Below are positions 38,806-48,400 of a stretch of DNA of 64,000 nucleotides, piece after piece. Position numbers and translations under genes: made by a program. The stretch spans positions 6,386,001 to 6,450,000 of the forward strand of contig NC_052111.1 in NCBI RefSeq assembly GCF_012273895.1, written 5' to 3'. Source of the DNA: Zerene cesonia (Eukaryota; Arthropoda; Insecta; Lepidoptera; Pieridae). Position 1 is the stretch's first letter; each line of letters starts with the position of its first letter. The notes beneath the pieces were generated by a model, which ran no database searches, had not been told where the DNA came from, and saw only the letters and a program-made list of their open reading frames with translations.

Positions 38806-41000
38806 TAATTTATAAAAAAGGAACATATCAATGTGAGAATAACAATTAAATGCCCAATATCAACTATATTGTATCCCAGGCAAGTCGCAACTCATTGTAT
38901 ATTAAGAGTGCTTCATATCTAATCCGCACAAATCCAATAGCGATCTATAGACACTCTTTTGATCGAATAACGAAGCATCAGAGATCGCATTAATTAATAA
39001 CAAACAAACGTCAAGTCACTTACTCCCGCTACGACTGTGACGAATGCACGCATGGAGTACTACAATGGTTTACAAAGCGAAGCCTCGGCTAAGCCGCTAT
39101 ACCTAATTGAAAACGAGTTGCATATTCATGTTACAGGCATAATCCCGCTATAACCCGCAGCTCCCATGCACCTAATTCTATTTCTGCCGTCTGCATGCTC
39201 CTCTAAGTGCCTTTAACTTAAGTAGATTTAGTGCTATACGGTATAACATCTTTTGCAATTTAATACTGTCCGGAGATACGATTTCATTTTGGTAATGCTA
39301 TTTTTAAAGAATTATTTTTTCGTGCTTTATATTGTTTCAATACATTATTATGCAGGTTCAAATTTACATTCATAGAAAATCAAACATTAAAACTGTAGAC
39401 CGAATGGGATTTTAATTAAGCCTCTTTATTCCGAACACGCGAGATCATGTCCTCCGTAAGCCGTACCCGACGGGGATGACACATTACACGCGGGTGGATT
39501 AAAAACTCCCATCACCCGTGAAATTAAATTTATTTAGGACCCACTCCACATCACCCCGGTCGTCAAAATTATTTACATAAAAAAATAGTTTAGAACGTAC
39601 GCCCGTATTTATACAGAACCGGCGCGAGATGATGTTATTGAAATATTTCATTGTTAATGCCTTTAACAAGTTCGGTCTGAGGGGACGAGATCCGTATGGA
39701 GCACTCTTCGTTAATAGTAGGTATTTATTTAAATAACAATAAACTATTCCGGTCGGGTTTTATTATTTGTTCTCTAAAATAAACTGTTGAACGATAAGGC
39801 ACGAAGGATGCTCACACGTAGGCATACAAAGTGATATTGGCATAGGTCGGAAAAAAATCAAGATCGACCATTCAGATAACATTTCAAGATAACGCCGTGA
39901 CGAAACTGTTGTTAGTGGGGTTTCTTTACATTTCAATAGCGAAAATAGAGTGCACAATGATAAGTTTAGATTATAGGGAACTAGTTTTACTAAAGTACAG
40001 CTAAAGAGGCACTCAAATGTATCTTAATGGCAACAATCATATTTTACACATTTTAAGAGAAAGACAACAGATACCAGATACCGTGTGAAGGAGGTTACCG
40101 TGTCTAGACGAAACCTTATACAACGGTGATATAGTATTACAGCCTTCAATTTTTTCATTTTTTACCCACCAAGTAACCCAAAACTATGATCAAATATCAC
40201 TTTACCGCCAGATGCGTGAGGTAATTATTTTTTGTTACAAATTAGGAATCAAATGAATTCAATTACCATTCGATTGTAAACGAAACGCAATTTTGCGGTT
40301 TGATTTGATTCTGCGGTAGTATACTATTCTATTATTTTTATTTATCAGATCTCTGTGCAGCCATAAAATTATTACTCTCAGAATAACATTTCAAGAAACA
40401 TTACGTTGCACCTACGCGGTTGTTAGACTTAAAGTAATTCGCTCAATTTCTCTCTTCTAATATCTCACATCTAATTTTAATTTTTTGATACAATATGCTA
40501 TGTATGTATAGCAAAGCATATATTTTCCTATAGTATACAATACACTTCTAATGTCTCACGTACACTTAATAATTTATTTTGAAATATTTAATTTTCATTT
40601 TATACGATCAAGCTTATGATCAAATGCTCGACGTTTTCAGTACATTTGCACTCACTAAATTAACGAATAAAATCGCAATTTATATTACCATCCACCAAAA
40701 ACATTAGAAAACGGGTTACCCCACACTCGCCAAGACGCGGAGAATTTAGATGAGCGATAGTGTTTCGCCATAAACTATGCGGTCCCGATACGAGTCAGCA
40801 GCCGAGCTTCGACTCCCGACGCGCTCTTATCAGCACTGCTTTATGTTCATAGCGCGAAATATTAAGGGAACAGCCTGGTACATTCTTGCTTTTATTAATA
40901 ATATTTGTTACCGAATGCAATTTTACTAATATCTAAGATCTCTTGTTGACTATACCTAACGCTTGATTTATTTTTATATTAACAACAGCTTTATAGTATA

Positions 41001-41183
41001 AAACAAAGTCGCATTCTCTGTCGCTATGTCCCTAAATATGCTTAAATCTTTAAAACTACGCGACGGATTTTAATGGTTTTTTTTTTGATAAATAGAGTGA
41101 TTAAAGAGGAAGGTTTATATGTATAATAACATCTAATAAACTACTCCGAATTAACGCGTGCCAAGCCGCGGGCAAAAGTTAGT
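41001..41183 (+). mobile_element. Helitron-like (Lep1-type) relic
   Basis: Contains TCTGTCGCTATGTCCCTAAA, ATGCTTAAATCTTTAAAACT and ACGCGACGGATTTTAATGG, and ends GCCGCGGGCAAAAGTTAGT, one base different from the usual GCAAAAGCTAGT end. It is the best match in the window to the lepidopteran element I have in mind. Confidence 0.6.
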
Positions 41184-41190
41184 ATTATAT

Positions 41191-41295
41191 AAATCTGAAG
41201 GGTTAGTTTGTTTTAACACGCGAAATTACTGGACCGATTTCAAGAAAGTTTTCGCGGTTGGGTATGTACATGATCCCTGAGTGCGGACCGCTAGT
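41191..41295 (+). mobile_element. Second Helitron-like fragment
   Basis: Directly follows the previous copy. AAATCTGAAGGGTTAGTTTG, then CGAAATTACTGGACCGATTT, and CGGACCGCTAGTAGG at the end. The 'ACTGGACCGATTT' phrase is shared with other lepidopteran short repeats. Confidence 0.4.
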
Positions 41296-43609
41296 AGGTA
41301 CCTATTAGAAGAATGATGAAAAAGTTTTCAACATATTATATATAAACTTCTACACCGAAACATAATGTAAGCTACTCTTGTACTAAAACGATTTACTATG
41401 ACTTTATCTTAGATATGTTTGATACAAATAATATTGCTGAACCTTTATATCAGCATGCATATTATTAACTTAGGTTTTCTTGTGACACATTTATCGGATA
41501 GTCACAAACAACCGGGCGTAAAATTCAAAATCGAATTCTCAGTAGCATTCGATAGACATCAAACGCAATCGCAGCTAACAGTCCCCTAGTATAATAAAAA
41601 TAATTTCGGTAGATTTACTCGATTGGCCCATAGAATCACCATAAACGTCATCTTGTTACAAACGACTCCCGGAGCGAGATGGAGCCCCGAGATATTTCTT
41701 TGTCGAGAACAACTTAAATTATGATTTTCAGTTCTGATATAAAATATGCCCACATGTTATCATAACTCCTTGCTCATTCGTGAGCATGGAGGATACCTAT
41801 CTTAGGTATATTATGTATTAATTTATAAGTATTAACCTGTCTTTACAATTATATATTCTGAAGATAAGCTATGCGTTTTTTTTAATATTAAAAAAAATCT
41901 AAATGTTATATCTAGTACAACAGGCTTCTCCAATAATGTTTAATTCAAAAAGATTTATTGGTACAATTTCTTCCGACGCGAACGCAGGAGTTCCTTTGTT
42001 ATCAACACAAGAGAAGTAAGTCGTTAAGTACGTAGTTTTGTAGAATTCTAATTCAAATTTTGACCAAGAACAAAAGGCAGCTGGCATGGTCGTTGTGACA
42101 AAGATGGATAACTGGGCCGTAGGTTGTCACAAAAGAATTTAGACAAAAAATATACACTTATTGTAGCATTTTACCTGCATTTCAGTTGCGTAGGAACATC
42201 TTTGATTTACGCAAGTGTTTGATTAAATAACATTTAATGTTTGCCCCGGAACTCATCAAGTAAAGATTAATTATATATATTTTTTATGATATTTGATTTA
42301 TGGAAATGAGTGTACTTAAAAGTTTAACAGCGTTAGGCAGTTGCAATTAACGACCTAGTTAAAATTATGAATTTCAGATCAGTCTTAAATGTACAAGTAT
42401 TGACCTACCCATATTAGAATTAATTTATATACGTTGTTTTAACTTACATCGCGAAATAAATTTGAAACATTTGTAACCAGTTATTTTGTAATTCAAAATA
42501 AAATGTGTTGTGCCCGTTTTTAATCTTAATATTGTTAAGCCATTGTAACCCTTTGCAAGCAGGTGGTAAGATCGAAAATAAGATAAGAAAGACCAAATAA
42601 GGGCTATTGTAGTTCGCCACACGCCATATTTCAAGAAGGCCTGTTTTGTCACAGTTTTCAATAATCTTAACGAAAATCTTAAGTCGGATTAAATTTGAAT
42701 GTGGGCATTAATATCTATTACATGTAAAATTGGGGTAAAATAACTCGTAAATTTCAATTTCATTTTTGCCTGATCCTTAAAGTTATTTACTTCAGTAGAT
42801 AATTATACATATTATCGACATGAGCGTGTTCTAGAATTCAAAATCGCCCATTTGAAATTTACATAAAAAAAATTTTCATAGTCAACCAGTTAATCCTTGC
42901 GTATATATAATGTTTACCAATAAATGAATGAGAAGTATATGCATCTGAATAAGTATCATAAAAAACTACATACCGGTGGGCCAAATGCAATATTTTTATA
43001 CACATTCATACTAAATAATTATGTGATGGGTTAAACGTATTCATGATGTTCAGATGTTGATAAATAATCTATTGAGATAAGGCTCTAGCGAGTTAAATAG
43101 TGCAGTCCAGCTTTTCGTTATTTATCTGTTGATCATAAATTTACTAAAAATAGATACGTTTCTGTCACATGCTCATATCACAGTGATATCGATTTATCAT
43201 AATCCTGATAACGAGTGCATACAGATTATAGCATACCTACAGAAATGCGTAAAAAGTTAGCAACGTTTGAATTTACGATCATTACCTACGTGCATGTAAA
43301 ATTAACTCGTACGTAACTTTAAGTTTTAATGTTAATTAACTTTAAACATCCGTATTGTAGAGTAATCATACGTTATTTGGCGATGGAAGTTAAATGAAAA
43401 CTTTATCATTAATTATTTATTAATTTTAGTAGTATAATATCATAATTACAGTATTTATCTATTATGAACAAGTCAGATACGGTTTTTTATTAGAGCTTAG
43501 TCTAATATTTACAAATAGTGAAGTCGTGTTTTATTGTTTTTGTAAAAAACAGGATCTTATGTGTACGACTGTAACAGGGCAAGACGAATAAAATGAATTT
43601 GCTACTTAC

Positions 43610-43700
43610 CCAGTAATCTCCATACTTCTTCACTGCTAAGATAAACGTTCAAATGCGCGAAGCACGCTGGCAACAACAGTAGATACACAAACCACCTCAT
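43610..43700 (-). CDS. drl: RYK-type gene, first coding exon (signal peptide), on the opposite strand
   Basis: On the minus strand ATG at 43700 opens MRWFVYLLLLPACFA, a clear signal peptide, followed by HLNVYLSSEEVWRLL and a lone G before GTAAGT. HLNVYLS-EEV-RL-G is the start of the RYK WIF domain and normally continues L-AELYYVRDG. The exon that continues it, in exact phase (1 nt plus 2 nt giving Gly), is at 12279 but on the + strand. With it, coding length is 91+128+687+314+297+112 = 1629 nt, divisible by three and without internal stops. No WIF or kinase exon is seen on the minus strand downstream of this exon within the window. Confidence 0.85.
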
Positions 43701-44069
43701 CGTCTTAATTTAATTTCTAGCTTTATTAATTTTCGTCCCCGATATATTCAAACAATCACCGGCACATTTTGTTTCACATTTTCATCCACCGTCCAACATC
43801 GAGTCCTCTCTCATACAAGATACACTCGTATAAAACGAACAAATTCGAATGAAAACTAACACAAACGACCTTTCTGCGCTAATTGAGTTCACACAACTAT
43901 GACTCTTCTAACGAAAATTCTCTTTTATAACGTTATTATCACAAATTACGATTGTAAACAATCATAATCAAATTGTTATGCACAGAAAAAGATCGACACT
44001 ACCTACTCGTCAAGTGATCAAAACTAAACTGGTTCCTAAAACACGGGTTTAGACTTTAGCTCTCATAAA

Positions 44070-44091
44070 TGACGCTTGCTGTCAAGCGTCA
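44070..44091. promoter_or_regulatory. Hairpin upstream of the RYK first exon
   Basis: TGACGCTTG CTGT CAAGCGTCA, a perfect 9-bp inverted repeat about 370 bases upstream of the RYK start codon. TGACG half-sites of this kind can bind bZIP factors. Function is unproven. Confidence 0.4.
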
Positions 44092-44141
44092 GCTTGCTTA
44101 TATTTTTGTTAGTTTCGCCATCGTGCAAGTAATACATAATT

Positions 44142-44183
44142 ACACTAGATGGCGCTTTTTTAGAACTTTACAGAGCGCCATCT
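44142..44183. promoter_or_regulatory. Paired, inverted CTCF-like sites
   Basis: AGATGGCGCT at 44147-44156 and its reverse complement AGCGCCATCT at 44174-44183, with 17 bases between. The first copy is preceded by CACT, giving CACTAGATGGCGCT, close to the known CTCF core CCA(C/G)(C/T)AG(A/G)(G/T)GGC. The pair lies between the RYK promoter side and the glycogenin 3' end, a plausible boundary position. The same 10-mer is also frequent in insect transposons, so this is tentative. Confidence 0.35.
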
Positions 44184-45159
44184 TCGAATATGTCTTAATA
44201 TCTCTAAAAAATATGTTTACGAGTGACGTTATCATTCTTATAGCTTTCAGTACGCTTCAGTAGATGTCAGTTAACGATGGGCTAAAGAAAATATAATACC
44301 ATACCATAGACTTACTTACCATAACAAATGAAATAAATTATTATATGTGCGCAACCCGGCGAGGGTTGGTTTTAAGGATTCAAAAATGTTAAGAAATGTT
44401 AATTTAATGCCTACACACTACCTCAATTCCTACTCAATAATTTTGTTATTTAGCCTATAATGTTCTATTCGATGAAGAATCCCCCCAATTCCTTACGGGA
44501 GATTTTTGGATGAGTCACAGATAGCATAATACCTTCTATACGAGAAAACCTGTTTATTTTGCGTTTTAGGATTTTAATAATATACGATGATAAAAATGAT
44601 AAATTACGCGATGTACAGAAACGGTCTGGTTGTTTTATTATAAGTACTGATACGTCTCTAATTATACGTTTTCATCATTGATATACATTGGATTTTATTT
44701 CAAATTATTCTGTAATAGTACCTACTTAGGTTTAATTTTTTTTATTTATTTACCAGCATTAGTAAACTGTGTAACGTAAATATAGATATGACATTAATTT
44801 AGTTTTCAACTTTAGTTTAGTTATAAGGCTAGGTAAAGGTAAGTAACAAGCGTCCAAATTGAAAATAGATTTTATTATAAAAAAAATCATATATTTTTTA
44901 ATTCAATAAATACGTCTTAAACATTTTGATTGTTAAACATTTCATAAAAACATACGGTTAAATCGTTTTCATATTAAAATAGAATATTACATCTTATTGA
45001 AAAAAAAAACGATAATTGGACGTGTAGTTGCGAGTGATAAAATTAATCTAACATACAAAAGTGTTACGATATACAAATTAAATACGCGATAATCAGTAAC
45101 ATAAAGGTAAAGGAAGTATACAATATGGCACAGAGGAACTTTAAGCGTGGCGCATGTGT

Positions 45160-45482
45160 TCATTTATCCTTAGGCTTCTTTTCTTTCTTACGCGGAGGAG
45201 GCACGGGCGCTTCGCCACTAGACGCGCCGTCTTTCTTCACTACCTTCTTCACCACCTTTTTCTTAGGTGCTTCTGTCTCTGGTTTTTCAGATACTGACGA
45301 TTCGATTTGCGAGGCAGTGGTCGGTTTCGCTTTCGGCTTGACGCCAATTTGGGAGAGTGACACGGCGCCCACTGGTGGCGTGGGGACGTCAGGTTTTCGG
45401 ACGTCGAGTCGTTCCGGTTGCGCCTGAAGTTGTGGGGAGGTGGGGCCGGCGGTCGGGGAGGGTGACGTGACCGTGGGAGTGC
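45160..45482 (-). CDS. Gyg: Glycogenin last exon (Lys-rich C-terminus)
   Basis: Open from the gap to TGA at 45162-45160. Encodes TPTVTSPSPTAGPTSPQLQ, a middle part (VGAVSLSQIGVKPKAKP), and a basic end (APKKKVVKKVVKKDG, PPPRKKEKKPKDK). The charge pattern contrasts with the acidic exon 8 tail. Attribution to glycogenin rests on strand, spacing and similar composition across the gap, not on a visible splice junction. Confidence 0.7.
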
Positions 45483-48400
45483 NNNNNNNNNNNNNNNNNN
45501 NNNNNNNNNNNNNNNNNNNNNNNNNNNNNNNNNNNNNNNNNNNNNNNNNNNNNNNNNNNNNNNNNNNNNNNNNNNNNNNNNNNNNNNNNNNNNNNNNNNN
45601 NNNNNNNNNNNNNNNNNNNNNNNNNNNNNNNNNNNNNNNNNNNNNNNNNNNNNNNNNNNNNNNNNNNNNNNNNNNNNNNNNNNNNNNNNNNNNNNNNNNN
45701 NNNNNNNNNNNNNNNNNNNNNNNNNNNNNNNNNNNNNNNNNNNNNNNNNNNNNNNNNNNNNNNNNNNNNNNNNNNNNNNNNNNNNNNNNNNNNNNNNNNN
45801 NNNNNNNNNNNNNNNNNNNNNNNNNNNNNNNNNNNNNNNNNNNNNNNNNNNNNNNNNNNNNNNNNNNNNNNNNNNNNNNNNNNNNNNNNNNNNNNNNNNN
45901 NNNNNNNNNNNNNNNNNNNNNNNNNNNNNNNNNNNNNNNNNNNNNNNNNNNNNNNNNNNNNNNNNNNNNNNNNNNNNNNNNNNNNNNNNNNNNNNNNNNN
46001 NNNNNNNNNNNNNNNNNNNNNNNNNNNNNNNNNNNNNNNNNNNNNNNNNNNNNNNNNNNNNNNNNNNNNNNNNNNNNNNNNNNNNNNNNNNNNNNNNNNN
46101 NNNNNNNNNNNNNNNNNNNNNNNNNNNNNNNNNNNNNNNNNNNNNNNNNNNNNNNNNNNNNNNNNNNNNNNNNNNNNNNNNNNNNNNNNNNNNNNNNNNN
46201 NNNNNNNNNNNNNNNNNNNNNNNNNNNNNNNNNNNNNNNNNNNNNNNNNNNNNNNNNNNNNNNNNNNNNNNNNNNNNNNNNNNNNNNNNNNNNNNNNNNN
46301 NNNNNNNNNNNNNNNNNNNNNNNNNNNNNNNNNNNNNNNNNNNNNNNNNNNNNNNNNNNNNNNNNNNNNNNNNNNNNNNNNNNNNNNNNNNNNNNNNNNN
46401 NNNNNNNNNNNNNNNNNNNNNNNNNNNNNNNNNNNNNNNNNNNNNNNNNNNNNNNNNNNNNNNNNNNNNNNNNNNNNNNNNNCTGGGCGGCCTCAGCTGC
46501 AACTTCCCCGCCGGCTTACGACGCTCCTCCACTACACAACCAATTTATTCCCGCCTTTATTCTCTCTTTCGGTTAGACTTGGCGTTAGTATGGCGGTCAC
46601 ATTAGAGAGCAAGCTCGGTTAGGGCCTGGAACAAGTCGAGGGAAAACATAGCCACTTGGTTAATACGATTGCAAGCGGATTAGTCAGATTTGAGTTCAGC
46701 GGATAGAAAGCTCACATGACAAGGAAATTATTATAATATAATAATATTAAATAATTTAAAAGCAGTTATATTCTTTTAAAAAGCTTTGCGAGTCAAGATT
46801 TGGTCTAGTTCGAGTAGGATAATAATTTCCTTGTACCTCATGATAAATGGGAAGCGAAAAATCAAAATTAAAACGAAGAAAAGTGTTAGGTAATGAGAAA
46901 GATAGAACATAGAAATATGATTTAGCACAACGTCATCTCATTCTTCTTTTAAATAAAGCTTCTAATACCTTACGATGATTTTGATGTAAAAATAAGTCTT
47001 ATCCCGAAATTAGAATCGTTGGATGATGACATTGACCGCACCTACATATTGCATTCACTTGGACGCTACCCAACATCTGCCAATTGTACGTACATATTTA
47101 AAGTTATTTTAGGGACTCATGAATTTATATTTAATGACGTTTTAATGAAATCAGTTGTGCAAATATTTAAAGCTACAGATGTTTCAATGATTTCATGATA
47201 ATGTTATGGAATCGCATTGTTGCGTTGTGTCCAAGTGCCATTGTTATCATTACCTGTATCAAAGCCGCGTCTCTTGGGCTGCCTCCTCGAGAGCTGGGTG
47301 AAATACAACGAAATTTTGAAACGTATGCTCAGTAAAGTAACATAAAAACCAAAAAAAACACAAAACGGCACAAAAGAAACTTAACATCGTTTCACGGAAT
47401 GATTCTATACAAGATCCGTGACACGAAAACAAAAATATATTAGTTAAGAATATGAAAACTGCAAAATTAACTCGGTGAGTTTTAAATGCAAAGCCGTTCA
47501 ACAAGCCGATGACGGCACTATGTAAGCGCTTTTACTCACATTTGGCAGCAGTGACACTAGGTATTTCTTCTTGAGATGGGGTGTTGGCTAGGGGAGGACT
47601 GTCGGAAGCAGGAGCATCCGATTTGTCTGGAATTTTATCCTGCTGTGGTTCAGCAGGCGCGGAAATAGATTCTGACTTCGGGGTGTCGGAAGGAGAGGTT
47701 ACTTGTGGCTTTTGAATATCAGCTTCTGGAGCTTGAGGTTCTGGCACCTCGGGACTGGCAGCTTCAGTTGGTACGGGTGAAATAGGATTTATGGCTTCAA
47801 TTTTCGGCACATCTGTTTCTGATGCTGGCTTGGATTCATGCACAACACTAGGAACTGTTTCAATTACTGGCGCAGGCATTGTTTCGGAAGCTTCTACTGC
47901 AGATTCCACTTTAGAGGAATCGCTGGGTTCTTGTGTTGGTTTGGACACATGCACAACACTAGGAATAGATTCGATTTCTGGAACAAGCTTTGATTCGGGA
48001 GCTTCTATTGCACATTCCACTTTAGATGAATCACTGGGTTCTTCTGCTGGTTTGGATTCATGCACAACACTAGGGATTGATTCAGTTTCTGGTGTAGACT
48101 TCGATTCGGGAGTTTCTACTGAACATTCCACTTTAGATGATTCACTGGGTTCTTGTGCTGGTTTGGATTCATGCACAACACTAGGAATTGATTCAGTTTC
48201 TGGTGTAGACTTCGATTCGGGAGCTTCTACTGAACATTCCACTTTAGAGGAATCGCTGGGTTCTTGTGCTGGTTTGGAATCATGCACAACACTAGGAATT
48301 GATTCAGTTTCTGGTGTAGACTTCGATTCGGGAGCTTCTACTAAACATTCCACTTTAGAGGAATCGCTGGGTTCTTGTACTGGTTTGGATTCAGGCACGT

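Larger units (their letters stand above)
22524..43609 (-). other. 21-kb gene-free stretch, probably intron 1 of the RYK-type gene
   Basis: Begins (minus strand) with GTAAGT right after the RYK first exon. No coding exon was recognised in about 21 kb on either strand. Repeats listed separately occupy only part of it. Non-repetitive, less AT-rich blocks stand out near 24890-25210, 28240-28330, 28840-28910, 30030-30180, 32860-33170, 34470-34740, 35880-36000, 39420-39560 and 40700-40860. A long first intron with many such blocks is usual for developmental receptor genes and may hold enhancers. That is inference from composition only. Confidence 0.5.
43701..45159. other. Region between RYK first exon and glycogenin 3' end
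   Basis: Contains the probable RYK 5' UTR and promoter side (43701 to about 44250, minus-strand gene) with two hairpin structures listed separately, and the glycogenin 3' UTR (down from 45159). TTTATT at 44871-44876, read as AATAAA on the minus strand, is a possible glycogenin polyadenylation signal about 290 bases after the stop. The remainder, about 44280-44860, shows nothing recognisable. Confidence 0.45.

Noticed and set aside
45125..45427. 100-codon open frame on the + strand
   Set aside because: Antisense of the glycogenin last exon, whose Lys-rich and Pro-rich codons read as Phe and Gly on the other strand.
47259..47504. 81-codon minus open frame as a separate small hydrophobic protein
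   Set aside because: It lies in glycogenin intron 8 and its hydrophobic look comes from T-rich intron sequence (Phe and Leu codons). Only the 40-base end has exon-like borders.
47835..48389. CRISPR-like array
   Set aside because: The units are contiguous 111-bp coding repeats without spacers, in a eukaryotic gene.
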